Shown: positions 1-10,392 of the stretch, one piece after another
How the letters are laid out: every line of letters starts with the position of its first letter
Numbering within the stretch: position 1 is the stretch's first letter
Source: JBCCJA01 sp039045975
GTDB lineage: Bacteria; Planctomycetota; Planctomycetia; Planctomycetales; Planctomycetaceae
Direction of reading: 5' to 3'
DNA: 23,423 nt
NCBI GenBank assembly: GCA_039045975.1
Contig: JBCCJA010000058.1
Coordinates: 1 to 23,423, forward strand
Program-made: the position numbers and the translations under genes
Notes under the pieces: generated by a model
What the model was told of the DNA's origin: nothing
Databases searched by the model: none
The model's input: the letters and a program-made list of their open reading frames with translations, nothing else

Positions 1-1655
<1,655 letters not shown>

Positions 1656-1881
1656 CGGCATCGGCTCTCGGGGACGGAAATCTCGCACCGGGGCCGCGTG
1701 TGATGCGGGTTTCCGGGCCCGCCATCATACACCGGCCGCCCGCCGTGAGCCGCCCGGACGCACGCCCGCGGGCCGGCTCGGGGGCCGGTCGCAGCACTTG
1801 CGACGGCGGTCTGGCCCCGCATAGGGTCCGGCGGCGGGCGGTCCGCGTGGGTTCGACTACAGACGCTTCTCGGCCGACGGC

Positions 1882-3021
1882 ATGACGCGGATCGCGGTGC
1901 TCGGGTCGACCGGGTCGATCGGGACGAGCTGTCTCGACGTCGTGCGGGCCCATCCCGGCCGGTTCGAGGTCGTCGCCGTCGCCGCGAACCGCGATGCGAA
2001 AACGCTCGCGGCCCAGGCGGCCGAATTCCGCGTCCCGCGGTGTGCGCTCGCGGATGCGGCCGTGGAGGTCGATCAGGCGGCGTTCGCGAAGACCGACCTC
2101 CGCCGCGGCGCCGACGCCGTGCGGGAACTCGCGGCCCTGCCCGAGGTCGACGTCGTCGTCGCGGGCATCGTCGGCGCGGCGGGGCTCGACAGTGCCTACG
2201 CGGCCGTCGAGGCGGGCAAGCGGCTGGCGCTCGCGAACAAAGAGACGATGGTCGTCGCCGGGCCGCTCGTCGTCGCGAAGGCGGCCGAGACCGGGGCCGA
2301 GATCATCCCGGTCGATAGCGAACACAACGCGATCTTCCAGGCCCTCGCGTGCGGCCGACGCGAAGACGTCACCCGCGTTGTCCTCACCGCCAGCGGCGGG
2401 CCGTTCCGCGGCAAGACCCGGGCGGAACTGGCCGACGTCACGCCGGAGCAGGCCCTCCGGCACCCGACGTGGGACATGGGCCGGCGGATCACGATCGACT
2501 CGGCGACGCTGGCGAACAAGGCGCTCGAACTGATCGAGGCGAAGTGGCTATTCGGCCTGCGGGACGACCAGCTCGACGCGGTCGTGCACCCGCAGTCGGT
2601 CGTGCACTCGTTCGTCGAATACGTCGACGGGTCGGTGATCGCCCAGCTCGCGCCGCCCGACATGAAGCTGCCGATCCAGTTCGCGATGGGTTATCCCGAC
2701 CGGCTGCCGGCCGCCGGCCCGACGCTCGACTGGTCGCAGGCGTTCGGCCTGACCTTCGAGCCGCCCGACGAGGAGGCGTTCCCGGCGCTCGCGCTCGGCC
2801 GGGAGGTCGCCGCCCGGGGCGGGACCTGCGGTGCGGTCTTCAACGCCGCCGATGAGGCCGCCGTTACCCGGTTTCTGGCGGGTGAGTTATCCTTTCTCGA
2901 CATCCCCCGTGTCCTGCGGGCGGCGGTCGACGCCCACGAATACGATCCGCGGCCGACGCTCGAGACGCTCGGCCGTGTCGACGCCGCCGCCCGAGACGAA
3001 GTTTTCCGATGGAGCCCGTGA
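1882..3021 (+). CDS. dxr: 1-deoxy-D-xylulose 5-phosphate reductoisomerase
   Basis: Cytosolic NADPH-dependent enzyme that rearranges and reduces DXP to MEP, the first committed step of the MEP isoprenoid pathway. The 379 residues are close to the usual 390-400. Visible motifs: NADPH-binding GSTGSIG (8-14), ANKE (118-121), metal-binding VDSEH (144-148, D145 and E147), SGGPFRG (171-177), TIDSATLANKALE (204-216, E216 as third metal ligand) and the C-terminal-side HPQSVVHSFVEY (236-247). Starts at ATG 1882 without a clear Shine-Dalgarno sequence. Its last 13 bases overlap the start of the RseP-like gene, so the two are very likely one operon, as is common for dxr and rseP. All key residues are present. 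Confidence 0.97.
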   Translation: MTRIAVLGSTGSIGTSCLDVVRAHPGRFEVVAVAANRDAKTLAAQAAEFRVPRCALADAAVEVDQAAFAKTDLRRGADAVRELAALPEVDVVVAGIVGAAGLDSAYAAVEAGKRLALANKETMVVAGPLVVAKAAETGAEIIPVDSEHNAIFQALACGRREDVTRVVLTASGGPFRGKTRAELADVTPEQALRHPTWDMGRRITIDSATLANKALELIEAKWLFGLRDDQLDAVVHPQSVVHSFVEYVDGSVIAQLAPPDMKLPIQFAMGYPDRLPAAGPTLDWSQAFGLTFEPPDEEAFPALALGREVAARGGTCGAVFNAADEAAVTRFLAGELSFLDIPRVLRAAVDAHEYDPRPTLETLGRVDAAARDEVFRWSP

Positions 3022-5096
3022 CCCCGATGGATCTTTCGACTGCTTCCCCGCGTGCGGGCCTGTTGCGTCGGCGGGCGGTCGTCGCGGCCGGGCTCGCGCT
3101 GCCGGTGTTCTTACTCGCCGAGTCGGCCTCGCCGCTCGGGCCGGTGTTCAACTACGCGAAGGTCGCGATCGGGCTCGGGCTCGTCATTTTCTTCCACGAG
3201 CTCGGGCACTTCGCGGTCGCGAAGTGGTGCGGCGTAATGGTCGAGCGGTTCAGCATCGGCTTCGGCCCGGTGCTGCTCGCGAAGAAGCTCGGCGAGACCG
3301 AATACGCCCTCTCGGCCGTCCCGTTCGGTGGTTACGTGAAGATGCTCGGCCAGGACGACGCCGACCCGAGCCAACTGACCAGCGAAGAGATCGCCCAAGA
3401 CCCGCGTTCGTACACCGCGAAGTCGGTCCCGCAGCGGATGGCGATCATCTCCGCCGGGGTGATCATGAACATCCTGACGGCGGTACTGTTCTACGCCGGG
3501 GCGTACGGCCTCGGCGTCCGCGTCGCGGCGCCGTCTGTCGGGTACGTGAAGGCGGGCGGGCCGGCGTGGCGGGCGGGGATGCGGCCGGGCGACGTTATTA
3601 CCGAGATGAACGGCCGCAGCGTCGACGAGTTCGCCGACATCCTCCGCGGCGTCGCGTTGACGGCGGGCAACGTGAATATCGTCGGCCGGCACGACGACGG
3701 GACGACGTTCGATGTCGTCGTCACGCCGGAGCGGGAGGGCACGCGGCGGAAGGTCGGGCTCGGGTTCGGCCGCGGGCTCGTCGTCGGGAAGGTCGGCGAG
3801 ACGAAGGCCGACGCCGCTTATCCGGGCACGCCGGCGGCCGCGGCCGAGCCCGGCTTCAACGCCGACGACCGGATCGTCTCGCTCGACGGGGAGGCGGTCG
3901 ATAATTTCGCGGCCCTGCAGCGGCTGCTCGACGAGCGGCGGGACCGCCCGGTCACGTACGGCGTCCGCCGCGACAACACCGGCGGACGCCCCGTCGAAAT
4001 CACCGTCGAGCCGCGGCCCGTGATTTCGACCGGCCTCCGCGTCGACGTCGGGCCGATCCGATCGATCGTCAAGGGCTCCCCGGCGGACCGCGCCGGGTTC
4101 GCCGTCAAAGACCGCATCCTCAAGTTCGACGGCCGCGAGATCGGCTCCGATCTCGACCCGGTCGATCTGCCCTACGAGTTTGACCGTCGCGCCGGCGAAC
4201 CGGTCGAGGTCGAGGTGTTACGGCCGGTCACCGGGGGTGAGCCCGAAACCCTCATGCTGACGGTCACGCCGGAGGACCGCATCGGCGGCTCGGAACTGCC
4301 GCGGACGCCGGGCGAGCCGCTGGCGATTCCCGCCATCGGCGCCGCGCTGCCGTTGATACCGACCGTGCTGCACGTGGTCGAAGAGGGACCGGCGGCGGAG
4401 GCCGGGATCCGGCCGAACGACCACATCGTCGCCGCGACCTTCACGCCGCCCGAAGGCGAGCCGGTCACCGTCTCGCTCGAGGCCGACGCCGACGCCCCGG
4501 AAAAACCGGCCAGCGACTGGGCCTTCGTCGTCTCGACCGTCCAGCAGAAGCCGCTCGACAAGCTAACGCTGACCGTCGTCCGTGAGAGCGAACGGCTCGA
4601 CTTCGAGGTCGCGTCGGCTGTGCCGGCCGATCCGTGGTACCTGCCGACCCGCGGGGTCGGCCTCCTGCCGGAGACGCTCGACCGCAAGGCGGCCGACCCC
4701 GGCGAGGCGATCTCCCTCGGGGTCGCGAAGACGCAGGACTCGGTAACGGAGATGTACCTGACGCTCCGCGGGCTCGTGACGAACACGATCTCGATCTTCG
4801 AAGTCAGCGGGCCGGTCAAGATCTTCCAGATCGCCTACAGTCAGGCCGAATCGGGGCTCAGCGACCTGCTCGTCTTCCTCGGCTTCCTGAGCGTGAACCT
4901 GGCGGTCTTAAACTTCCTGCCGATCCCGGTCCTCGACGGCGGACATATGGTCTTCCTGATCTGGGAGGGCGTGACCGGGAAGAAGCCGAACGAACAGGTC
5001 CAGGCAACCGCGACCTACGTCGGCTTCGCTTTCATCCTGACGCTGATGGTGACGGTGCTCTATCTCGACATCTTTACGTCGGGCCCGGGCGGCTGA
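3009..5096 (+). CDS. rseP: RseP-like site-2 (intramembrane) zinc metalloprotease with four PDZ-like domains
   Basis: M50-family intramembrane protease; relatives cleave anti-sigma factors or leftover signal peptides inside the membrane. Features: a hydrophobic N-terminal segment (about 22-39), TM with the zinc motif HELGH (63-67), PFGGYV (105-110), a TM around 143-170, four PDZ-like modules at about 176-242, 268-338, 346-422 and 449-538, then C-terminal TMs with NFLPIPVLDGGH (635-646), which carries the third metal-ligand Asp. At 695 residues it is about 250 longer than E. coli RseP (450), the excess being additional PDZ-like modules. Start is ATG 3009, overlapping dxr by 13 nt; ATG 3027 is an alternative six codons in. 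Translation is probably coupled to dxr. Substrate cannot be read from the sequence. Confidence 0.93.
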   Translation: MEPVTPMDLSTASPRAGLLRRRAVVAAGLALPVFLLAESASPLGPVFNYAKVAIGLGLVIFFHELGHFAVAKWCGVMVERFSIGFGPVLLAKKLGETEYALSAVPFGGYVKMLGQDDADPSQLTSEEIAQDPRSYTAKSVPQRMAIISAGVIMNILTAVLFYAGAYGLGVRVAAPSVGYVKAGGPAWRAGMRPGDVITEMNGRSVDEFADILRGVALTAGNVNIVGRHDDGTTFDVVVTPEREGTRRKVGLGFGRGLVVGKVGETKADAAYPGTPAAAAEPGFNADDRIVSLDGEAVDNFAALQRLLDERRDRPVTYGVRRDNTGGRPVEITVEPRPVISTGLRVDVGPIRSIVKGSPADRAGFAVKDRILKFDGREIGSDLDPVDLPYEFDRRAGEPVEVEVLRPVTGGEPETLMLTVTPEDRIGGSELPRTPGEPLAIPAIGAALPLIPTVLHVVEEGPAAEAGIRPNDHIVAATFTPPEGEPVTVSLEADADAPEKPASDWAFVVSTVQQKPLDKLTLTVVRESERLDFEVASAVPADPWYLPTRGVGLLPETLDRKAADPGEAISLGVAKTQDSVTEMYLTLRGLVTNTISIFEVSGPVKIFQIAYSQAESGLSDLLVFLGFLSVNLAVLNFLPIPVLDGGHMVFLIWEGVTGKKPNEQVQATATYVGFAFILTLMVTVLYLDIFTSGPGG

Positions 5097-5122
5097 TTGT
5101 CTTGGCGCCGGCAATAAATTGA

Positions 5123-5160
5123 AGCCCGGCGGAACTCTCCGCCGGGCTATCGTTTTATTT
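5123..5160. terminator. Intrinsic terminator, probably bidirectional
   Basis: A perfect 10-bp stem (AGCCCGGCGG at 5123-5132 with its complement at 5139-5148) and a 6-nt loop, followed by the T-rich tract CGTTTTATTTATTTT on the plus strand. On the minus strand the hairpin is followed by TCAATTTATTG. It lies between the convergent RseP-like and YHS genes and can end transcription from both sides. Confidence 0.88.
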
Positions 5161-5177
5161 ATTTTGACAGAGCCGAC

Positions 5178-5666
5178 TCATTTTTCGGTCGCGGTCTTCG
5201 CTGCGAGGACGCGGTCGATCTTCGCGTCGGCCTGTTGAATAAATCCGTCCGTGTCGGCGAGCCACCGCTGTTGGATCTCTTTGTTGAGATTCAGGAACAG
5301 CCGCCCGTCGACGATCTTCCACGCAGTCGGGTCGGTCGGGAACAGGTCGTCCGCGGCGGCGACGCCGAAGGCGCAATACCCGCCGTACTGCGGCAGATAT
5401 TCGGCCGGATCGGCGACGAACGCGTCGCGATGGGCGTTGTTCGCGAACTGATAGATCACGCCCTCGTGCTCCGCCCGGATCGCGTCGACGCCCGGCGTCG
5501 CGACCCCGTCGTGGAAATACGCGACCGGGTCATATCCGCCGACGCCGACGCCGGCCTCGTTGACGTGTACCGACGGCAGCTTCTGCGCCATTTCACCGGC
5601 GTTCGCCGTGACCACAGACGCGAACGCGACCGCCAACACACCGTAAAAACTGAAACGAGTAAACAT
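5178..5666 (-). CDS. Secreted YHS domain-containing protein
   Basis: A 162-residue protein with an N-terminal signal peptide (about 1-23, cleavage after TANA). The YHS-type core follows: GGYDPVAYF (about 43-51), a central stretch with conserved Tyr/Phe and Arg, the segment EYLPQYGGYCAFGVA, and DPTAWKIVDGRLFLNLNKE before a helical tail. Proteins of this layout occur widely in Proteobacteria and Planctomycetota. The YHS fold is often metal-associated, but no enzymatic function is established for this type. A good Shine-Dalgarno sequence (GGAAAGG, 8 nt before ATG 5666) supports the start. The coding strand ends just before the shared terminator. It follows the 515-residue orphan with a 90-nt gap, so co-transcription is possible. 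Confidence 0.9.
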   Translation of the reverse strand: MFTRFSFYGVLAVAFASVVTANAGEMAQKLPSVHVNEAGVGVGGYDPVAYFHDGVATPGVDAIRAEHEGVIYQFANNAHRDAFVADPAEYLPQYGGYCAFGVAAADDLFPTDPTAWKIVDGRLFLNLNKEIQQRWLADTDGFIQQADAKIDRVLAAKTATEK

Positions 5667-5755
5667 CGCGAAGACCTTTCCAAAATCGAAGAATTGCGGG
5701 ACGCCACCGCCCCGTTCGGCCTTCGGACGCGGAAAGGTCAGACGTTCTTACCTGA

Positions 5756-7303
5756 CTATCTGGCGAAATTTTCGTCGAACCTGATTACGAAGCGTCGGTC
5801 GCGATGCGCGGCTTCGCGACCGAACACCTCGATCACAGCGCCGTTTGCGTTTCGCCGATAAACAAACGGGAGTTCCGTCAACGGCATGTCTGGGTCGACG
5901 ATTTGATCGAGGCGATCCGGTAGGGATCCGTGGGTCGCGACGTGATGCCGAAGGGCCTCGATCAAGACGGCTACGGCGTGCCCGTCGTGAATGACTTCAG
6001 CCACGTCGAGATACGCCCCGAGTACGTGAAAACCCATGTCATCCGGGATCAGGCCGCGTTCGAGCTTTTCGACATTTGCTTTTGTCCCCTCGACAAGTCG
6101 GGCCACTAGCGGGCGACGACGGGTCGGAGCGAGCAAGACCGCTTCGGCCCAACGGGCTTCGAGATCTTCTAGGACGTGCTCTGTGAACATCGCGACGAGT
6201 TGGCCCTTCGGCCGGTCATCGAGATCGTCCGCGGAGAAGCCTGCCGCGAGGAGATACGGCTCCGCAGCGGCGGCCGCATAAGCCAGCCTGAAAGACAGCG
6301 ACATCCTCGTGATCGTCCGTGCGACGCAGTCGGGAAGGTACCGCGACCAAGCCCGCGTCGCCGCATCCCCGTAGTAAAGTTCAAGGGTGCGGAAGTTAAA
6401 CCAGGTCGGGCTGTCGGTCGCGTAGTAATCATGTCCCTGCTCCCACGCGTCGAGCCAGTACCGCGGCGAACGCGGCCCGTCGGCGGCGTCGATGATCCAC
6501 GGCGCGGTCGATCGGACTGCCCCGAATTCCTGGCGGATGACGGCGAGTCTGTCGAGCCGCAGGGGACCGAGTTTTTTCAAGAAGTCATAAAAATTTAAAT
6601 CGGGGCTGTAAGCCATTGCTTCCAGGAATCCCGCCCATAGCATCTTTTCGAGAGAGATCGCGGTCAGGTGATCGATGAGCGAATCACGTGCGGCCACGCA
6701 AGCCGCGAGACGCCGATGGGCACCGAACAGTTCAAGCAGGCGTTCGTAATCCTTCCGTGCGATCGCATCGCGTTCGGCAATGCGAAGCAGGTGTCCTAGT
6801 TCTCTCGTTTTCGAAATCGCCTCGTTCAGGTCGAAAATCGTTTCGAGGAAGTGTTCCGGACGCTCGGTCGATACGCCCCATTTGATCTGCCCGCACTCCG
6901 ACGCGCGGACGAGGCTATCCAAGACAGGGGCTAGGTGTGCCAGGAACTTTACGGCGTCTTCGGACCGCCACTGCCCGATCGGGCCGCCGAACCATTCGAT
7001 ATAGCCGCCGTCCGCCTCGGCTTCCGTGAGTGGCTGGCACGTTTCGTACCACCAACCGTGCGGATCGAGCTCGTCGAACTCTTCGAAACACTTTCGGAGG
7101 TGATCGACGGCGTTTTCGTCCAGCCGATCGAATCGCAGTGAGAGTCTCCGGGCGTTGTGTTCGAAGTCGATCTCCGCGGGCATCAGTCGGAGACGAATCT
7201 CCCGCGGCGCCGCGCCTCTATCACTTTGAAAATACTCGACGCGCGGCCCGTCCGCGGACGCGATCGCGGGCCACAGGCCGATGACCAAAATACGAAGCGA
7301 CAA
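5756..7303 (-). CDS. Secreted protein of unknown function with pseudopilin-like C-terminal motif
   Basis: I do not recognise a characterised family. The 515 residues start with a short hydrophobic segment ending in ASADG, which fits a signal peptide. The middle is alpha-helical in character, with many Leu, Arg and Glu. Near the C-terminus, the run ALRHHVATHGSLPDRLDQIV followed by FVYRRNANGAVIEVFG resembles the 'AL..Y...HG.YP..L..L......Y.....G' ending found in many planctomycete proteins and in type II pseudopilins. Start is TTG at 7303: a stop codon lies in frame at 7340-7342 with no ATG or GTG between, and GAGGG sits 5 nt upstream of the TTG. It is 36 nt after the aldehyde dehydrogenase stop, so probably co-transcribed. 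AT-richer codons appear more often than in neighbouring genes. Confidence 0.8.
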   Translation of the reverse strand: MSLRILVIGLWPAIASADGPRVEYFQSDRGAAPREIRLRLMPAEIDFEHNARRLSLRFDRLDENAVDHLRKCFEEFDELDPHGWWYETCQPLTEAEADGGYIEWFGGPIGQWRSEDAVKFLAHLAPVLDSLVRASECGQIKWGVSTERPEHFLETIFDLNEAISKTRELGHLLRIAERDAIARKDYERLLELFGAHRRLAACVAARDSLIDHLTAISLEKMLWAGFLEAMAYSPDLNFYDFLKKLGPLRLDRLAVIRQEFGAVRSTAPWIIDAADGPRSPRYWLDAWEQGHDYYATDSPTWFNFRTLELYYGDAATRAWSRYLPDCVARTITRMSLSFRLAYAAAAAEPYLLAAGFSADDLDDRPKGQLVAMFTEHVLEDLEARWAEAVLLAPTRRRPLVARLVEGTKANVEKLERGLIPDDMGFHVLGAYLDVAEVIHDGHAVAVLIEALRHHVATHGSLPDRLDQIVDPDMPLTELPFVYRRNANGAVIEVFGREAAHRDRRFVIRFDENFAR

Positions 7304-7339
7304 GTGGACCCTCGGCGGCGATCGCGACCTACGGCCAGC

Positions 7340-8785
7340 TTAGCCCAACGACACCGCCGGCGGCGGTTCGGTCTGGAACGCCCGGTTCCGATACAGGAAA
7401 TCGATCAGGTTGCCCTCGTGCGGCTGCATCCAGTGCAGCGCGACGGTCTTGACCGAGCCGATGTTGAGGCGGTCGATGTGCGTCGCGTCGAGCAGGTCGA
7501 CTTTGAATTCCGGGTCGTCGGTCAACGCCGTGCAGACGAGCGTCGGGCCGATCGATTTGATGATCTTCTTCTGCGGGCAGTCGACGACCGAGACGAACGG
7601 CATCATGTACTCGGTGTTCGCGAGCGGGTGGTCGGGCGACTCGCAGTGGATCACCGTCGGCCGCAGGAAGTCGTGCGTCCCGCGTGCGATGAGGCGGTTG
7701 CCGTCGCGGTATTTTGCGGTGACCTCGGTCGCGCCGGGCGTGTTCAGTTCGTCGTCGATCATGCCGTCGAACGCCTCGGCGACGCCCGGCGTCGTGAACG
7801 CCGACAGCGTCGCGTGCGGGTCGTCCATCTTCGTCGGCATGACCGGTCCGAGTTTCTGGGCGATCGCGTCGGCGATCTCCGCGCCGTGCCGCGGGGCGTA
7901 GATCGAGGAGCAGTTGATGCAGCTGCGGCCGCTGTTCGCGAAGACCGAGTCGACCATCAGGTCGAGGTACTGCTCCCAGTCGTCGACGTTGTCTTCGCCG
8001 AAGACGATCTTCGAGAAGCCGGGCCCGTGCACCTGGACCCGCGGGTTGCCTTCGTACTGGGCGACGGTCTTCTCCGACCCGAAGATCATGCTGCGGCGGC
8101 ACTGTTCGGTGATCGCCCCGCCGACCTCGTGCGGGCCGGGGTAGAGGCAGATCGCCTCGGCCGGCACGCCCGCCTCGACGAACGCGGCGAACATGCGATA
8201 GGGCGTCCAGGGCTCGGTCGAGCCCGGCTTGAGGATCAGCCCGATCTGCAGCGGGATGCAGGGCAGCCACAGCGTGTGCACGCCCGGCGAGTTCGAGGGC
8301 AGGACCGCCCCGAGGGCGTCGGCCGTCGCCTGATAGCTGACTTTGACGCCGCGTCCTTCTTCGCCGAACCCCTGTGCGAAGACCTCCAACGGCAGGCCCC
8401 GCGTGAGCGCGTCGAGGATGTCACTCATGTTGCGGAGCACGTAGGCGGCTTTCGCCATGTTCGCCCGGCACATGTTGACCGGCAGGCCCGTGCTGGCCGA
8501 CTGCAGCTTGCAGAACTCGTCGGGCGACTGCGTGCCGTTGCCGACCGGCAGCGTCGCGCTGACGTACAACTCGCCCGCCTTTTCGCACCGCTTGACGAGC
8601 TCCTGCGGGTCGAACTGCCGCAGGGCGGCGCGGGCCTTCTTCGCCTTCTTCACGTCGAGGCGGAACAGCCCGGCGTTCGCCTGGTGGACCGCGGCGAGCG
8701 TCTCGCCGGTCTCGAAGTCTTTGACCTCGACCTTGTCGGCCGATTCGTACGGCTGGCCCCAACGGATCACAGGGAGTTCGAGCAT
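7340..8785 (-). CDS. Aldehyde dehydrogenase superfamily protein (possible acyl reductase)
   Basis: A 481-residue NAD(P)-dependent aldehyde dehydrogenase fold. Visible: VLPSNSPGVHTLWLPC (161-176) in the cofactor-binding half, K186 in LILKPG, IFGSEKT (234-240, matching the FTGS-like position), and the nucleophile region NSGRSCINCSSIY (284-296) with C289 as likely catalytic Cys and C292 nearby. The first 130 residues (starting ELPVIRWGQPYES) are not those of classical ALDHs but match a subgroup I know from planctomycetes and relatives. The length equals that of LuxC-type fatty acyl reductases, but the active-site surroundings are more ALDH-like. Oxidation versus reduction cannot be decided. ATG 8785 lacks an obvious Shine-Dalgarno. 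It is divergent from the fucosidase gene. Confidence 0.9.
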   Translation of the reverse strand: MLELPVIRWGQPYESADKVEVKDFETGETLAAVHQANAGLFRLDVKKAKKARAALRQFDPQELVKRCEKAGELYVSATLPVGNGTQSPDEFCKLQSASTGLPVNMCRANMAKAAYVLRNMSDILDALTRGLPLEVFAQGFGEEGRGVKVSYQATADALGAVLPSNSPGVHTLWLPCIPLQIGLILKPGSTEPWTPYRMFAAFVEAGVPAEAICLYPGPHEVGGAITEQCRRSMIFGSEKTVAQYEGNPRVQVHGPGFSKIVFGEDNVDDWEQYLDLMVDSVFANSGRSCINCSSIYAPRHGAEIADAIAQKLGPVMPTKMDDPHATLSAFTTPGVAEAFDGMIDDELNTPGATEVTAKYRDGNRLIARGTHDFLRPTVIHCESPDHPLANTEYMMPFVSVVDCPQKKIIKSIGPTLVCTALTDDPEFKVDLLDATHIDRLNIGSVKTVALHWMQPHEGNLIDFLYRNRAFQTEPPPAVSLG

Positions 8786-8951
8786 CGGTCTGCACAGAAA
8801 GTGGTCTGACGAACGTACTCATAGTAGCGGCAGACGTGGGTCGGGCGACGGTCGGCCGAACCTGGTGGAGGGATGTCTCCCATCGGTATGATTCGATGCG
8901 AAACGCCCGTCACCGTCTGATTCAAACCTTTTTCTTACCGGAGTCGTCGGC

Positions 8952-10361
8952 ATGTCCTCCAGATTCTCTGTTCTTTGCGTGCCCGTCGTGACGGCGTTCG
9001 CGTGCTGCCTGGCTTCCGGAGCAAGTCGGGCTGTCGCCGGTGAGGCGATCGATGTCCCGGCCGAACGGCTCGCCGCACGGGAGGCGTTCCGCGACAAGGC
9101 GTTCGGCATCTTCATCCACTTCGGGGCCTACTCGGTCGGCGGCGAGCACGAATGGCACATGAAGCGGAAGCGGATGACGGTCGACGAGTACCGCGAGCAG
9201 ATCGTCGAGAAGTTCAACCCGGTCGACTACGACCCGGCCGAGTGGGTCGACGTCTTTAAGAAGTCGGGCGCGCAGTACGTGACGATCACGTCGAAGCACC
9301 ACGACGGCTTCGCGCTGTTCGACTCGAAACTGACCGACTGGGACGTCGTCGATTCGTCGCCGTACGGGAAAGACATCTTGAAAATGCTCGCCGACGCCTG
9401 CGGCGAGGCCGACTTCCCGCTGTTCTTTTACCACTCCCATCTCGACTGGCATCACCCCGATTACTTCCCGTTCGGGAGCACGGCCAATCCGAAGGGCAAG
9501 GAGAAAGGGCGATGGACCGCGGGCCGTGAGCCGGGCGGCGACTTCGGAAAATATATTGACTTTATGAACGGGCAGCTCGCCGAGTTGCTCTGCGGCGCGT
9601 ACGGGCCGATCGGCGGTATCTGGTTCGACGGCTGGTGGGAACAACGCGACCGTAGTTCGAAAGACGTCCGGGCCACCCGTGTCGACTGGGAACTCGACCG
9701 CACGTACGCCCTCATCCACGCCCTGCAGCCGGCCTGCCTGATCGGGAATAATCACCACGTCCCGGTGTTCGACGGCGAAGACTTTCAGATGTTCGAACGC
9801 GACCTCCCGGGCGCGGAAGACTCGAAGTACGGCAAGGATTCGGTCATCAGCGACCTGCCGCTCGAGACCTGCGACACGATGAACAAGCACTGGGGCTGGA
9901 ACGCGACCGACGATGCCTGGAAGTCGCCGAAAGAATTAATTCACTATTTGGTCCGCTCGTCGGGCCAGAACGCGAATCTCTTAATGAACGTCGGCCCGAA
10001 ACCCGACGGCACGCTGCCGCCGGAGTCCGTCGAGCGGCTGCTCGCGATGGGCGAATGGCTCGGCGATTACGGGGAAACCATCTACGGCACCCGCGGCGGC
10101 CCGGCCGGGTCGGAAGCCTGGGGCGTCACGACGGCGAAAGGTGACAAGATCTACGTGCACCTTCTCGACGTCCCGGAAGCCGACGACGACGGGTTCGTCA
10201 CGCTGTCGGGCACGGCCGGTCTTGCCGATGGATTGAAACTGTTCGGTTCAGGCGCGTACGTCGAAACGCGCCGCGACGCCGACGGGAATCTTCGGCTCGT
10301 CCCGCCGGCCGGTGCCGCCGATGCGATCGACACCGTGTTTGTCGGGACGCTCGCGGACTAG
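8952..10361 (+). CDS. Secreted alpha-L-fucosidase, glycoside hydrolase family 29
   Basis: Retaining exo-fucosidase that releases terminal alpha-L-fucose from glycans or algal polysaccharides. The 469 residues comprise a signal peptide (1-29, cleavage after AVA), the GH29 catalytic barrel with FGIFIHFGAYS (51-61), TSKHHDGFALFDS (113-125), SHLDWHHPDYFP (162-173), the nucleophile motif GGIWFDGWW (221-229, D226), and SGQNANLLMNVGPKPDGTLP, followed by a small beta-sandwich tail. GGAG eight bases before ATG 8952 supports the start. The gene is monocistronic in appearance: divergent from the ALDH gene (166-nt gap) and convergent with a small secreted protein gene. No sulfatase is visible in the window. 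Confidence 0.95.
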   Translation: MSSRFSVLCVPVVTAFACCLASGASRAVAGEAIDVPAERLAAREAFRDKAFGIFIHFGAYSVGGEHEWHMKRKRMTVDEYREQIVEKFNPVDYDPAEWVDVFKKSGAQYVTITSKHHDGFALFDSKLTDWDVVDSSPYGKDILKMLADACGEADFPLFFYHSHLDWHHPDYFPFGSTANPKGKEKGRWTAGREPGGDFGKYIDFMNGQLAELLCGAYGPIGGIWFDGWWEQRDRSSKDVRATRVDWELDRTYALIHALQPACLIGNNHHVPVFDGEDFQMFERDLPGAEDSKYGKDSVISDLPLETCDTMNKHWGWNATDDAWKSPKELIHYLVRSSGQNANLLMNVGPKPDGTLPPESVERLLAMGEWLGDYGETIYGTRGGPAGSEAWGVTTAKGDKIYVHLLDVPEADDDGFVTLSGTAGLADGLKLFGSGAYVETRRDADGNLRLVPPAGAADAIDTVFVGTLAD

Positions 10362-10392
10362 ATGCCTCGAAGGCCCATACGCGGCGATCGCC

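Noticed and set aside
1798..1825. TTGCGA-16-CATAGG as a dxr promoter
   Set aside because: Only partial matches to consensus and expected by chance in 200 bp; not strong enough to list.
5673..5739. 9-bp inverted repeat GACCTTTCC / GGAAAGGTC before the YHS gene
   Set aside because: One arm contains the Shine-Dalgarno, so it might sequester it, but 49 nt of spacer and short arms make chance likely.
7157..8809. 550-residue plus-strand frame antisense to the aldehyde dehydrogenase
   Set aside because: The opposite strand has full ALDH motifs; this frame is an antisense shadow.
10383..10392. GGCGATCGCC palindrome between convergent genes, containing the cyanobacterial HIP1 octamer
   Set aside because: A single copy in GC-rich DNA is expected by chance and no other cyanobacterial trait is present.
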